A stretch of DNA of 64,000 nucleotides from Bacteroidota bacterium (GCA_024279935.1 JAJRQZ010000103.1:25149-89148); one strand, 5' to 3'; counted from the stretch's first letter, positions 43,230 through 53,510 are shown. Numbers and translations are program-made. The notes: generated from the letters alone by a model not told the origin.

Positions 43230-44195
43230 ATGGATATTTCTATAGTAGTTCCTTTATATAACGAGGAGGAATCGCTTAATGAATTAAATGATTGGATTTT
43301 ACGTATAATGGAATCCAATCATTTTTCTTTTGAGATCGTTTATGCCGATGATGGCTCAAGTGATGCCTCATGGAAAGTTATCGAAAAACTTTCTGCTGAT
43401 AATGAACAAGTTAAAGCTTTGTCGTTTAGAAGAAATTATGGTAAGTCTGCTGCCCTTAATGAGGCGTTCAAGATTGTTTCGGGAGACGTGGTAATAACAA
43501 TGGATGCCGATCTTCAGGATAGCCCGGATGAAATTCCCGGTTTATATGATATGATCATAAAGGAAGGTTTCGACATCGTTTCCGGCTGGAAAAGGAAACG
43601 CTACGACTCCAAGCTCATGAAAAACATGCCCTCCCGATTTTTTAACTGGACTACCAGAAGGCTTTTCAGGACCAAGCTCCACGATATGAACTGCGGACTT
43701 AAGGCTTACAAAAACGAGGTGGTTAAAAACATTGAGCTTTATAGCGAGATGCACCGCTATATTCCCATCATTGCCCGCAAGGAAGGCTTTTGCAAAATTG
43801 GGGAGAAAGTCGTTGTGCACCAAAAAAGAAAATATGGCATAACAAAATTCGGACTCGACCGTTTTCTCAAAGGTTACCTGGATCTGTTGTCACTGTATTT
43901 TATTTCCAAATTCGGGCAACGGCCGATGCATTTTTTTGGTGCTTTGGGAACATTAATCTTTACGATAGGTTTTGTTATAGCATCTTATTTAACATACACA
44001 AAGTTCTTTGAGGCGGCTTATAAGATGACCGAGCGCCCGTTGTTTTATTTTGGGATGTTGGCCATGGTAATTGGTACTCAGTTGTTTATGGCTGGATTTC
44101 TAGGGGAGATGATTTCCCGGAACTCGTCGAAAAAATCGCTTTATCATATTAAAAAGAAAATTAATTTAAATAATGATTCTGAAAAACAGAAATAA
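43230..44195 (+). CDS. Family 2 glycosyltransferase with two C-terminal helices (DPM1/GtrB-like)
   Basis: A 321-residue enzyme. The catalytic domain has IVVPLYNEEESLNELNDWI, VYADDGSSDASW, MDADLQDSPDEIP and CGLKAYKNEVV, as in dolichol-/undecaprenyl-phosphate sugar transferases. Two membrane helices follow (about residues 230-300). It likely makes an undecaprenyl-phosphate sugar used as a donor outside the membrane. It is linked to the DUF4199 gene. Confidence 0.92.
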   Translation: MDISIVVPLYNEEESLNELNDWILRIMESNHFSFEIVYADDGSSDASWKVIEKLSADNEQVKALSFRRNYGKSAALNEAFKIVSGDVVITMDADLQDSPDEIPGLYDMIIKEGFDIVSGWKRKRYDSKLMKNMPSRFFNWTTRRLFRTKLHDMNCGLKAYKNEVVKNIELYSEMHRYIPIIARKEGFCKIGEKVVVHQKRKYGITKFGLDRFLKGYLDLLSLYFISKFGQRPMHFFGALGTLIFTIGFVIASYLTYTKFFEAAYKMTERPLFYFGMLAMVIGTQLFMAGFLGEMISRNSSKKSLYHIKKKINLNNDSEKQK

Positions 44196-44229
44196 TAGAA
44201 TCATTTTTGCCTAAATAATATTAGAACAG

Positions 44230-45273
44230 ATGAAAATACATTTAGTATCCGGGGGATGCGGATTCGTTGGAAGGAACATGGTTAAAAGGTTGTTGAAAAC
44301 CACTGAGGACATGGTGTTTATGGTTGATGACCTTTCTATAGGACGTCATCCGCGACAATGGTATGAAGGAGAGTTTAACTCTAGGATGAACAAGGATTTG
44401 GAAGTTGTCGGCAAGGACGGGCGCTTGTTGTTCTGGAAAGGCGACTTTAGGGATCTCTTATTCTTTATGCGTCAGAACCCGAGATATATACAGGAGAAAT
44501 ACAATTTGGAATTTGACAAGTTCAGCGATGTATTTCATTTCGCGGCTATAGTCGGCGGGCGTATGAAAATCGATGGCGACCCATTGATGGTAGCCCTTGA
44601 CTTAAGTATTGATGCCGAGTTTTTCTATTGGCTCACGCGTCATAAACCTGAGCGAGTCCTTTATCCAAGCTCAAGTGCTGCGTATCCCACAAGCTTGCAA
44701 ACTACCGAAGGTGCAATAGCCCTGTCGGAAGGCGATATTGATTTTGGGAAAAACCTCGGGACACCCGACATGACCTATGGCTGGACCAAGCTCACCGGTG
44801 AGTTCCTGGCTAAGATCGCAGCCAGCCACTACGGTATTTCAATAGTTTGTATCCGCCCTTTCTCGGGTTATGGCGAAGACCAGGAAACAGATTACCCCGT
44901 TCCGGCAATTGCCGCCAGGGCGGCCAACAAAGAAAATCCTTTCGAGGTTTGGGGCTCCGGCAAGCAAGGCCGCGACTTCGTCCATATAGACGACATCATC
45001 GACTTTATCCTGATATTGATGGATAATGTTAGCGATGGGTCGGCTTACAATATAGGATCGGGTAAGCTGACTTCTTTCCTCGACCTGATTCAGGTTTTCT
45101 CAGGTTTTGCCGGCTATTCGCCCGAGATTAAACCACTGCTTGACAAACCTGTCGGGGTTCATTCGCGCTATTGCGACATGAGCCTTGTTGAGGATAAATT
45201 TGGATGGAAAGCCAAAATATCACTTGAGGAAGGAATGAAAAGGGTTTATGATAAGGCCAGGAGCAGGTTATAG
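44230..45273 (+). CDS. NAD-dependent sugar epimerase/dehydratase (extended SDR)
   Basis: A 347-residue extended SDR with the N-terminal nucleotide-binding VSGGCGFVGRNMVKRLL, Ser in PSSSAAYP and the catalytic YxxxK in MTYGWTKLTGEFL. It acts on a nucleotide sugar. Later blocks such as CIRPFSGYGEDQETDYPVPA resemble UDP-glucose-4-epimerase-like enzymes. The product cannot be fixed from sequence. It is followed after a 154-base gap by a glycosyltransferase. Confidence 0.88.
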   Translation: MKIHLVSGGCGFVGRNMVKRLLKTTEDMVFMVDDLSIGRHPRQWYEGEFNSRMNKDLEVVGKDGRLLFWKGDFRDLLFFMRQNPRYIQEKYNLEFDKFSDVFHFAAIVGGRMKIDGDPLMVALDLSIDAEFFYWLTRHKPERVLYPSSSAAYPTSLQTTEGAIALSEGDIDFGKNLGTPDMTYGWTKLTGEFLAKIAASHYGISIVCIRPFSGYGEDQETDYPVPAIAARAANKENPFEVWGSGKQGRDFVHIDDIIDFILILMDNVSDGSAYNIGSGKLTSFLDLIQVFSGFAGYSPEIKPLLDKPVGVHSRYCDMSLVEDKFGWKAKISLEEGMKRVYDKARSRL

Positions 45274-45427
45274 GAATATAGCCGAAGGATATTATAGAGG
45301 ATCACCAAAAGAACACTTGACTTTTTTAAATATTACTTGTGCTGCAATCACTAAACCCCATTACTCTGCAACTCCGTCGCTTCGCAGCTCCACACCTCCA
45401 TTCATAAAAATAATTTAAATACTTGAA

Positions 45428-46699
45428 ATGAGCAGAAAAACCATAGTTTGTTTTGGCCCCGGGCCGATGTTTAAAGGGGGTATTGCCAACTATAACACCT
45501 CACTGGCCAAGGCTTTCGACATATTGGGTGATGTTGATGTTCATATCGTTTCCTGGACACAGCAATACCCGGCAATCATACCGCGTGATTTTATCGACCG
45601 CAAGAGCAAAGTGGATCAACTGGAAGGAACGAACATAAATGTTCATTATGTAACCAACTATAACAACCCGGCCAGCTGGGGCGAGACGGCCAGGCTTATT
45701 GCCTCGCTAAATCCTGACAAGGTTGTTTTTCAGTGGGCAATTGCCATTCAAGGGCTTCCCTTGGGAAGGATTGCTTCCAGGCTCAGGAAAAAAACGGATG
45801 CTAAGATTTATTTCGACCTTCATTTCGTTATCCAAAAAGAGGGGAGCGCCCTCGATAATAAACTAACTAAATTTGCTATAAGAAATGCCGATGCGTATAT
45901 TGTTCATGCCTTTAAAACTGCTGATGAGCTTATAAGCCTTTTCCCCAAAAGGAAATTTGAAGTGATCGAGCGAGGGAAACCCATAATGGGAAAAGGAATC
46001 ATCATCCACAAACTTTTTCACCCCGTTTATGATATGTTCTCACCCGACAAGGATTTAGATGTAGGTAAAATTAAAAAAGAACTCGGGCTGAACAAGCATG
46101 TTTTCTTGTTTTTTGGGTTTATAAGGAAGTATAAAGGCTTGCACAATGTTATCAAGGCCTTTAACCTTATTACTAAGCAGCGTGATGATGTATCCTTGCT
46201 TATTGTTGGCGAATCGTTCTGGAATACTCTGGACAGCAATAAGTTGGTGACTAAAATCAAGAATTTGGTTTTCGGGCTTGCCAAGTCTGCTCTTCTCAAA
46301 AAACAAGACGATGAACGAAATTATAACCCGCTTGCCCTGATTGACGAGCTCGATCTTCATGACAAGGTGTACATCGACAACGAATTTGTGCCGAACGAAG
46401 CAGTAGGGAAATATTTTCAGGTAAGCGATGCCATAATGTTGTTCTATTCCTACGCCACACCTTCCGGTGTGGAATCGATAGGATATAATTTCAAGATGCC
46501 CATGTTGGCGAGCAGGGTAGGTCATTTCCCCGAAACAGTAAAGGATGGTTTTAACGGTTATCTTGCTGAAGCAGAAGATATAGTGTCTATGGGGCAAGCA
46601 ATGGTGAAATCTATAGAAGAGCCCATTGACAGGGAGAACGTAGCCGAGACTTCGAGAGAGATGAGCTGGGAAAACTATGCAAGGGAAATACTTCGCTAG
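45428..46699 (+). CDS. Glycosyltransferase (GT4-like)
   Basis: A 423-residue GT-B enzyme. The N-terminal domain opens with GPGPMFKGGIANYNTSLAK. The C-terminal half has FLFFGFIRKYKGLHNVIKAF, DVSLLIVGESFW and a terminal YATPSGVESIGYNFKMPMLA segment that fits the donor-binding site. It probably builds a surface glycan. It is not part of the large exopolysaccharide operon, which lies on the other strand 12 kb away. Confidence 0.85.
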   Translation: MSRKTIVCFGPGPMFKGGIANYNTSLAKAFDILGDVDVHIVSWTQQYPAIIPRDFIDRKSKVDQLEGTNINVHYVTNYNNPASWGETARLIASLNPDKVVFQWAIAIQGLPLGRIASRLRKKTDAKIYFDLHFVIQKEGSALDNKLTKFAIRNADAYIVHAFKTADELISLFPKRKFEVIERGKPIMGKGIIIHKLFHPVYDMFSPDKDLDVGKIKKELGLNKHVFLFFGFIRKYKGLHNVIKAFNLITKQRDDVSLLIVGESFWNTLDSNKLVTKIKNLVFGLAKSALLKKQDDERNYNPLALIDELDLHDKVYIDNEFVPNEAVGKYFQVSDAIMLFYSYATPSGVESIGYNFKMPMLASRVGHFPETVKDGFNGYLAEAEDIVSMGQAMVKSIEEPIDRENVAETSREMSWENYAREILR

Positions 46700-46712
46700 T
46701 TTTGTTTTCGGA

Positions 46713-46740
46713 TTGCATATCGAAATTATTTTTAGATTTG
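46713..46740 (+). promoter_or_regulatory. Candidate promoter of the ClC gene
   Basis: TAGATTTG (46733-46740) matches TAnnTTTG, 16 bases before the ATG. A TTG lies at 46713-46715 with a 17-base spacer, slightly short of the ideal 19. Confidence 0.45.
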
Positions 46741-46756
46741 TTGGGAAGTACAAAAA

Positions 46757-48541
46757 ATGGCTAAGAGTAATCTACTGATAAAGTTTTTAAAATGGAGGGC
46801 AAATAACCTGTCCGATAGGTTTTTCCTGATAATACTCAGCATTATAATAGGGCTTTTGTCAGGTCTGGCAGCTTTTTTGCTCAAAAAAACAGTATATACT
46901 ATCGAGGACGTTCTTTTCTCATACTTCCATCCAAGCCAACAGATTTATATTTTTCTTTTCCTTCCGATGATAGGCATAGTACTGACGATCATTTTTTTAC
47001 GCTATATTATCCGTGATAACGTAGGGCACGGCGTGCCGAGGATACTGTATTCGATCTCGAAACTTGACGGGAGCATGAAAAACCACAAAATGTTCTCCTC
47101 GATAATAGGTGGTTCGTTAACTGCAGGTTTTGGGGGGTCTATCGGATTGGAGTCGCCCATAATTTCGACGGGGGCTTCAATTGGTTCGTTCTTGGGGCAG
47201 TTTCTAAAGCTGGGATATAAGCATAAGACGCTGTTGATAGGTTGTGGTGTTGCCGGGGCCATGTCCTCTATTTTTACTACTCCCATTGCCGCAGTTGTTT
47301 TCGGCTTCGAGGTCTTGCTGCTCGATTTAACTACTGCCTCCCTAATCCCTTTGCTTATTGCCTCGGTAACAGGTGCCGTTACCACTAAGATATTGTTGTC
47401 GGAACAGTTTCTGGTCCACTTTAAGGTAAGCCAGTTGTTTATTGTCAGCGATATTCCTTTTTTTATCGTTCTTGGAGTCGCTTGTGGTTTCATATCCGTA
47501 TATTTTCACTGGGCTCATTTTAAGATCATCAATGTTTTCTCGCGAATCAAAAGTTTTTGGCTCAAGGCTTTTATAGGTGGCTCGGCCCTTGGTTTGCTGA
47601 TATTTTTGTTCCCCCCTTTATATTCTGAGGGTTACGATTCTATTCGCTTGATAGTGAGCGGCCATGCCGAAGAACTAACAAATTATTCCTTTTTTACCAA
47701 TAGTTCGAGTATTTATGTTTTAGTTGGGTTTACCATTATGGTAATGCTTACCAAGGTCATAGCTGCCAGCCTTACTACTGAGGCAGGTGGGGTTGGCGGC
47801 ATATTTGCTCCTGCAGCGGTAATGGGCGGTTTTGGCGGTTTCGCCCTTGCACGGCTTTTAAACGATGTTTTCCCGACTTTGGGCCTGCACGAAGGTAATT
47901 TCACCCTTATCGGGATGGGCTCGGTACTGGGAGGCGTGCTCCAGGCTCCTTTAACAGGGATTTTCCTGATAGCGGAGATGGCCAATGGCTATGAGTTAAT
48001 AGTCCCATTAATGCTATCTACCTCGATAGCCTTTGTCATAGCACGCAGGTTCGACAAGCATTCAGTGTTCTATCGCAAGCTTATCGAGCAAGGCTTGTTT
48101 GTCCACTTCAGGGATAAGTCGGTGCTCAAGGAAATGAAGCTCGCCGACCTCGTTGAAACCAATGTCCAAACAATAAACGTACATCAGACGTTGGGCGATT
48201 TGATAGAGCTTGTTAAAACTGCTAAAAGGAATATATTCGCAGTTGTTGACGATGAAGATACTTTTATAGGTATTATATCGTTGGAAGAAATCAGGGAGAT
48301 TATGTTCGATAAGTATAAATACGATGAGCCTATAACTAATTATTTGTATCAAATGCTTGATGATGAGAAGGTTACTGTTGACACTGATTTACCGGAGGTA
48401 ATGGCTAAATTTAACAGGACGGGTAATTATAACCTTGTGGTTATAAGTGGGAAAAGATATGTTGGGCTTGTTTCGCGGGCCAATACCCTTAAAGCATATC
48501 GCGAAAATTTATTACAGGAAGAAACTGATGAAAAAGGCTGA
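46757..48541 (+). CDS. ClC-family chloride channel/transporter with CBS domains
   Basis: A 594-residue membrane protein. About 10-12 helices carry the ClC selectivity motifs GGSIGLESPII (gating Glu), GHGVP and GVGGIFAPAAVMGGF. A C-terminal pair of CBS domains (about residues 455-580; FAVVDDEDTFIGIISLEEI and NLVVISGKRYVGLVS) should bind adenosine nucleotides and regulate gating. It may exchange chloride for protons. Confidence 0.93.
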   Translation: MAKSNLLIKFLKWRANNLSDRFFLIILSIIIGLLSGLAAFLLKKTVYTIEDVLFSYFHPSQQIYIFLFLPMIGIVLTIIFLRYIIRDNVGHGVPRILYSISKLDGSMKNHKMFSSIIGGSLTAGFGGSIGLESPIISTGASIGSFLGQFLKLGYKHKTLLIGCGVAGAMSSIFTTPIAAVVFGFEVLLLDLTTASLIPLLIASVTGAVTTKILLSEQFLVHFKVSQLFIVSDIPFFIVLGVACGFISVYFHWAHFKIINVFSRIKSFWLKAFIGGSALGLLIFLFPPLYSEGYDSIRLIVSGHAEELTNYSFFTNSSSIYVLVGFTIMVMLTKVIAASLTTEAGGVGGIFAPAAVMGGFGGFALARLLNDVFPTLGLHEGNFTLIGMGSVLGGVLQAPLTGIFLIAEMANGYELIVPLMLSTSIAFVIARRFDKHSVFYRKLIEQGLFVHFRDKSVLKEMKLADLVETNVQTINVHQTLGDLIELVKTAKRNIFAVVDDEDTFIGIISLEEIREIMFDKYKYDEPITNYLYQMLDDEKVTVDTDLPEVMAKFNRTGNYNLVVISGKRYVGLVSRANTLKAYRENLLQEETDEKG

Positions 48542-48580
48542 TGTAAGCTGCAGGGACTAAATGATTAAAAATAAAAAAAA

Positions 48581-49174
48581 ATGAATATTTCTGAGATCAT
48601 AAAGGAATCAATAAAAACCAAGGAGCGGTTTTTGCTTGACAAGAAGAATTTGGACAAGATCAGCCTGATAGCAAGCGAATGTGTCCGGGCATTTAACAGC
48701 GGGGGCAAGGTTTTGTTTTGCGGAAACGGCGGCTCGGCATCCGACGCGCAACATCTGGCCGCCGAGCTGTCGGGCAGGTTTGAAATCGACAGGGCTCCTT
48801 TATATGCTGAGGCCCTGCATGTAAACCCCTCCTATATAACGGCAGTTGCCAACGATTATTCATACGATATAGTTTATAGCCGCATGGTGGAAGCAGCCGG
48901 AAAACCCGGAGACGTTTTAATAGGGATTACTACATCAGGGAATTCGTCAAATGTGGTAAAGGCAATGGAAAAAGCCAGGGAAATTGGAATGAGGTGCTTT
49001 GGCTTAAGCGGTCGCGACGGTGGGAAAATGAACGATGTTTGTGATATAAATATCGTAGTCCCCTCTGAAAATACTGCCCGCATACAGGAAATGCATATCT
49101 TGATAGGCCATATTGTTTGCCAGATAATTGAGAACGAAATTTTTCAAGACAAAAACAATGGCAGGGTTTCTTAA
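48581..49174 (+). CDS. gmhA: Sedoheptulose-7-phosphate isomerase (SIS domain)
   Basis: A 197-residue phosphosugar isomerase that converts sedoheptulose-7-phosphate to glycero-manno-heptose-7-phosphate. SIS blocks are VLFCGNGGSASDAQHLAAEL, GITTSGNSSNVVKAM and PSENTARIQEMHILIGHI. The downstream GmhB-like phosphatase overlaps its 3' end, giving a two-gene heptose precursor module. Confidence 0.93.
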   Translation: MNISEIIKESIKTKERFLLDKKNLDKISLIASECVRAFNSGGKVLFCGNGGSASDAQHLAAELSGRFEIDRAPLYAEALHVNPSYITAVANDYSYDIVYSRMVEAAGKPGDVLIGITTSGNSSNVVKAMEKAREIGMRCFGLSGRDGGKMNDVCDINIVVPSENTARIQEMHILIGHIVCQIIENEIFQDKNNGRVS

Positions 49175-49700
49175 AGATATTGATAATTCCTGGAGTTTGT
49201 TCCTCGATAGGGACGGCGTAATAAATAAACGGATTTATGGCGGTTATGTGACCAACTGGAAAAAATTCGAGTTCCAAAGCGGTGCTGAAGCAGCTTTAAG
49301 CATCTTTGCGGAAAAATTTAAATATATTTTTGTTGTTACTAACCAGCAAGGTGTTGGCAAAGGCTTGATGAGCATAGGCCAACTTATTGATTTGCATAAA
49401 GATATGATATCAGAAATTGAATCAAGAGGCGGACGGATAACGAAGGTGTATTTCTGTACCGATTTGGCAGATTTGAAAAACAACTGCCGAAAACCCTCGC
49501 CCATTATGGCTGAGAGGGCAAAACGGGATTATCCGGATATAATTTTTAAGAAGTCGATAATGATAGGTGATTCGCAAAGCGATATCATGTTCGGGAAAAA
49601 TGCAGGTATGCATACGGTTTTACATCTCAGCTCCGACAATGCTGATATCAATGCTGAAATGAAAGTGGGCTCGCTCCTGGAATTTGCAAGATGCTTCTAA
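49158..49700 (+). CDS. gmhB: HAD-IIIA phosphatase, GmhB-like (heptose bisphosphate phosphatase)
   Basis: A 180-residue HAD enzyme with catalytic LFLDRDGVINKR, VVTNQQGVGKG, CRKPSPIM and the acidic MIGDSQSDIMFG. The frame is open from a TTG at 49128, but the ATG at 49158, overlapping gmhA by 17 bases, fits the conserved N-terminus better. The zinc loop of classical GmhB (CPHHPD-type) is replaced by CTDLADLKNNC, so a canonical Cys/His zinc site is incomplete. Heptose phosphate is the expected substrate because of the gmhA linkage. Confidence 0.85.
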   Translation: MAGFLKDIDNSWSLFLDRDGVINKRIYGGYVTNWKKFEFQSGAEAALSIFAEKFKYIFVVTNQQGVGKGLMSIGQLIDLHKDMISEIESRGGRITKVYFCTDLADLKNNCRKPSPIMAERAKRDYPDIIFKKSIMIGDSQSDIMFGKNAGMHTVLHLSSDNADINAEMKVGSLLEFARCF

Positions 49701-49709
49701 ATTTAGCTT

Positions 49710-51161
49710 ATGACCCCTCAGATTATATTTTTGGTTTTTGTATGTTATACGGCAGTCATTTTCACTATTTCATGGATAAGCTCCTATAAGGCCGACAACG
49801 ACAGTTTTTTCATTGGAAACAAAAAATCACCTTGGTTCGTTGTGGCTTACGGCATGATAGGGGCTTCCTTGTCAGGTGTAACTTTTATCTCCATACCCGG
49901 TTGGGTAGGTTCCACATGGTTCACATATTTTGTTATTGTCATAGGTTATGTTGCCGGTTATACCGTAATTACTTTGGTGTTGCTTCCGGTTTATTATAAA
50001 TTAAAACTGGTTTCCATTTACTCCTATCTAAAAAGCCGATTCGGGAACTATGCTTACAAAACCGGGGCGTCATTTTTCATTATTTCGAGGGTTGTCGGGG
50101 CAAGTTTTCGTATGTACCTTGTAATTAGTGTTTTACAGGTCTTTGTTTTCGGTCATTATGGAATGCCTTTTTGGCTTACGGTATTGCTCTTTATGCTATT
50201 GATCAATCTCTATACTATCAGAGGTGGTATAAAAACTATCGTTTGGACGGATACGCTCCAGACAACCTTTATGTTGGCCTCTGTTGTGTTGAGCATTGCC
50301 CTGATACTAGATAAAATGAACGTCGGTCTCGGTGAGATGATCAGCAGGGTTTGGCAAAGCTCCTATTCAACTATGTTTATTGATGATGTTGATTCAAAGC
50401 AATATTTCGTTAAGCTTTTCCTCAGCGGGATGTTTATTTCAATTGTCATGACGGGCTTGGATCAGGATATGATGCAGAAAAACCTAAGTTGCAAGAATAT
50501 CAAGGATGCTCCAAAAAACATGACTGCATTGAGCCTGATATTGGTTCCGGTAAATCTTGCTTTCCTGTTCTTGGGTGCTGTTTTATATATTTATTCCGAA
50601 AAGCTCAATATTCCCCTTCCGGCCTCCACCGACCACTTATTTCCAACGATTGCGTTCCAATATCTGGGCATGGGCGCGGGCATTGTCTTTATCATAGGGT
50701 TGATTTCGGCGGCCTACTCCAGTGCCGATAGTGCCCTGACATCGCTGACAACATCCGTAAGCCTCGATATACTTGAGCTTGACAGGAAATTCCCTGATGA
50801 TGATAAGTTGTTGAAAAGATATAGGATGAGGGTCCATTTGGGTATTACGCTACTTATTATTTTTGTGGTGATATTATTCGGCTTGATAAATAATGAGGCA
50901 ATAATCGCTCAGTTGTTTACATTTGCCGGATATACTTACGGGCCATTATTGGGACTCTATGCTTTCGGGCTGTTCACTAAATTTAAAGTTCATGACGAGC
51001 GGGTTCCCTATATTGCAGTTCTTGCACCGCTAATATCTTATTTTTTAAGCAGATACTCGGTGGTTTTGCTAAATGGATACCAAATTGGGTTTGAATTACT
51101 TATTATTAACGGGGCATTGACATTTTTTGGTTTAATGCTCATCAGAAACAAAAACTTATAA
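49710..51161 (+). CDS. Sodium:solute symporter family protein
   Basis: A 483-residue SSS-family transporter with about 13 helices. Characteristic segments are the N-terminal SWISSYKADNDSFFIGNKKS, GASLSGVTFISIPGWVGST and the Na2-site motif SAAYSSADSALTSLTTSV. The solute cannot be predicted. It is separated by 3 bases from the glutamine synthetase gene, so the two are co-transcribed and the substrate might be a nitrogen compound. Confidence 0.92.
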   Translation: MTPQIIFLVFVCYTAVIFTISWISSYKADNDSFFIGNKKSPWFVVAYGMIGASLSGVTFISIPGWVGSTWFTYFVIVIGYVAGYTVITLVLLPVYYKLKLVSIYSYLKSRFGNYAYKTGASFFIISRVVGASFRMYLVISVLQVFVFGHYGMPFWLTVLLFMLLINLYTIRGGIKTIVWTDTLQTTFMLASVVLSIALILDKMNVGLGEMISRVWQSSYSTMFIDDVDSKQYFVKLFLSGMFISIVMTGLDQDMMQKNLSCKNIKDAPKNMTALSLILVPVNLAFLFLGAVLYIYSEKLNIPLPASTDHLFPTIAFQYLGMGAGIVFIIGLISAAYSSADSALTSLTTSVSLDILELDRKFPDDDKLLKRYRMRVHLGITLLIIFVVILFGLINNEAIIAQLFTFAGYTYGPLLGLYAFGLFTKFKVHDERVPYIAVLAPLISYFLSRYSVVLLNGYQIGFELLIINGALTFFGLMLIRNKNL

Positions 51162-51164
51162 ATT

Positions 51165-53354
51165 ATGGCTAATTTCAGGTTTGTTGCCCTGGAGCAAACT
51201 ATCGACCGCCAGGTAAAAAAGGTCGATTACCCCTCCAACAAGATTTCCGATTATTTTGGCTCCATGGTGTTCAACCAGGCTACGATGAAGGAGTATCTAA
51301 CCTCAGAGGCGTTCAAGGTTGTTATGCAGGCAGTCGAAAGAGGAACGAGGATCGATCGGGGCATAATCGATCAGATAGCATCTGCCATGAAGGCATGGGC
51401 AACCAACAAAGGGGCAACACATTATACGCATTGGTTTCATCCTTTAACGGGTTCCACCGCTGAAAAACACGATGCTTTTATCAACCCGATGAGCAACGGC
51501 GAAGCTATTGAAGAGTTTCAGGGAGGTGCTTTGATACAGCAAGAGCCCGATGCATCAAGTTTTCCGAGCGGAGGTATCCGAAGTACTTTCGAGGCGCGCG
51601 GATATACTGCCTGGGATCCGACATCGCCCGCTTTTATTATCGACCATACACTTTGCATACCAACCATATTTGTCTCATATACAGGGGAATCACTAGATTA
51701 TAAAACACCTCTTCTGCGCTCTATCAAGGCTCTTGATGAGGTAGCAACGGATGTTTGCAGATATTTCAATAGCGATGTGACCAAAGTTTACCCAACCCTT
51801 GGTTGGGAACAGGAATACTTTTTGGTTGACAATGCTTTGTTCAACGCCCGTGCCGACCTTGTGTTGACAGGAAAGACCGTTTTTGGCCACTCCTCTGCCA
51901 AGGATCAGCAGTTGTCCGACCATTATTTCGGAACCATCAACAGAAGGGCTCTGGCATTTATGCAAGAACTTGAGATCGAGTCGCATAAATTGGGAATACC
52001 TTTGAAGACACGGCATAACGAAGTGGCTCCCAGCCAGTTTGAGTGCGCCCCCGTTTTTGAGGAAGTAAATATAGCGGTCGATCATAACCAATTACTTATG
52101 CACCTGATGGACACGGTTGCCAAAAGGCATGACTTTCGGGTCTTGCTCCACGAGAAACCATATTCGGGAGTTAACGGCTCAGGAAAACACAATAATTGGT
52201 CGCTGGCAACGGATACCGGTATCAACCTGCTGTCACCGGGTAAAAACACCGAGGACAATTTTAGGTTTATCACTGTTTTGGCGAATATTCTGATGGCCGT
52301 GCACAAGCATGAGGAATTGGTACGCGCAAGCATTGCTTCTGCGGGAAACGACCTGCGCCTAGGTGCCAATGAGGCACCTCCGGCAATTATCTCGGTTTTC
52401 GTGGGCGAACAGATTACTGAAACACTCGAGGGTCTCGGGAATATGTCCTCAAAAGTGGCATTTAGCAACTCGAACGGAGATTCGGGCTCGCTGGGATTCC
52501 CCAAGATACCAGAAATACTATTGGACAATACCGACAGGAACCGCACATCGCCTTTTGCTTTCACAGGAAATAAATTCGAGTTCAGGGCTGTCGGCTCATC
52601 TGCGAACACCGCAAAGCCCATGTTCGTCCTAAATGCCATCGTCGCCCAACAAATGAAGCTTTTCAAAACTGAAGTTGACGGACTTATAAAGAGCGGACAA
52701 AAAAAAGATGATGCTTTGTTCGATGTCGTAAAACGATATATTATTGAATCAAGGGATATAAGGTTCGAAGGAAACTCATATAGCGAAGAATGGGTGGCCG
52801 AAGCCGCAAAGCGCGGATTGTCGAACAACCGCTCAACGCCTTCGGCACTAGCTGCTTTTGTTTCCGACAGCACAGTTTCGCTTTTCGAAGACCTGGATGT
52901 TATGAGCAGGAAAGAGCTTGAGGCCCGATACGAGATAAAAATGGAGAAGTATATCAAAAAAATACAAATCGAGGCCAGGGTTATGGGGGATATAGCAATT
53001 AACCATATACTTCCGACCGCGATAAAATATCAAAACCGATTGGTTGAGAACACCAAGGGTCTGAAGGACGTTCTCGATTCAAAGACTTATATCAAGCTTT
53101 CCAGAAACCAAATAAACACCATTAAACAAATCTCGGAGCATATTTCTGCCGTCAAGGAACTTGTTGACGACATGGTGGCGGCACGTAAAATTGCAAATAA
53201 GATCGACGATATTACTAAACAAGGTTTCGCCTATCGGGAAAAGGTCGTTAAATTTTTTGAACCGATAAGAAAACATGTTGATGATTTGGAGCTGTTGGTT
53301 GATAATGAGTTATGGCCCCTGCCCAAATACAGGGAATTGCTTTTCTTGAAATAG
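51165..53354 (+). CDS. glnN: Glutamine synthetase type III
   Basis: A 729-residue enzyme forming glutamine from glutamate, ammonia and ATP. The length and motifs are typical of the GSIII class: the N-terminal ISDYFGSMVFNQATMKEYL, WFHPLTGSTAEKHDAF, GWEQEYFLVD, ETHKLGIP-like ESHKLGIPLKTRHNEVAPSQ and the ATP-site GVNGSGKHNNWSLATDTG. A 3-base gap separates it from the upstream symporter gene. Confidence 0.98.
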   Translation: MANFRFVALEQTIDRQVKKVDYPSNKISDYFGSMVFNQATMKEYLTSEAFKVVMQAVERGTRIDRGIIDQIASAMKAWATNKGATHYTHWFHPLTGSTAEKHDAFINPMSNGEAIEEFQGGALIQQEPDASSFPSGGIRSTFEARGYTAWDPTSPAFIIDHTLCIPTIFVSYTGESLDYKTPLLRSIKALDEVATDVCRYFNSDVTKVYPTLGWEQEYFLVDNALFNARADLVLTGKTVFGHSSAKDQQLSDHYFGTINRRALAFMQELEIESHKLGIPLKTRHNEVAPSQFECAPVFEEVNIAVDHNQLLMHLMDTVAKRHDFRVLLHEKPYSGVNGSGKHNNWSLATDTGINLLSPGKNTEDNFRFITVLANILMAVHKHEELVRASIASAGNDLRLGANEAPPAIISVFVGEQITETLEGLGNMSSKVAFSNSNGDSGSLGFPKIPEILLDNTDRNRTSPFAFTGNKFEFRAVGSSANTAKPMFVLNAIVAQQMKLFKTEVDGLIKSGQKKDDALFDVVKRYIIESRDIRFEGNSYSEEWVAEAAKRGLSNNRSTPSALAAFVSDSTVSLFEDLDVMSRKELEARYEIKMEKYIKKIQIEARVMGDIAINHILPTAIKYQNRLVENTKGLKDVLDSKTYIKLSRNQINTIKQISEHISAVKELVDDMVAARKIANKIDDITKQGFAYREKVVKFFEPIRKHVDDLELLVDNELWPLPKYRELLFLK

Positions 53355-53502
53355 TCGGGCCATTTGAACAATCTCGAATCGCCCGCTGAAGGTTTTTCAA
53401 CGCTAAAGGAACGATTGGATTGCCTAAGGAGAATCACCGGTAAGTTGTGGTGGCCTTGGTATTTCAAGAGAATATAAAGCAGGGTAATATGCAAAATATC
53501 CC

Positions 53503-53510
53503 TACTTTTG
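53503..53510 (+). promoter_or_regulatory. -7 box for the DUF4831 gene
   Basis: TACTTTTG matches TAnnTTTG, 40 bases before the ATG. Confidence 0.5.

Noticed and set aside
52082..52957. 291-codon open frame antisense to the glutamine synthetase gene
   Set aside because: It is a mirror frame of a well-conserved gene, with low-complexity Ser/Ala/Ile composition and no homologous features.
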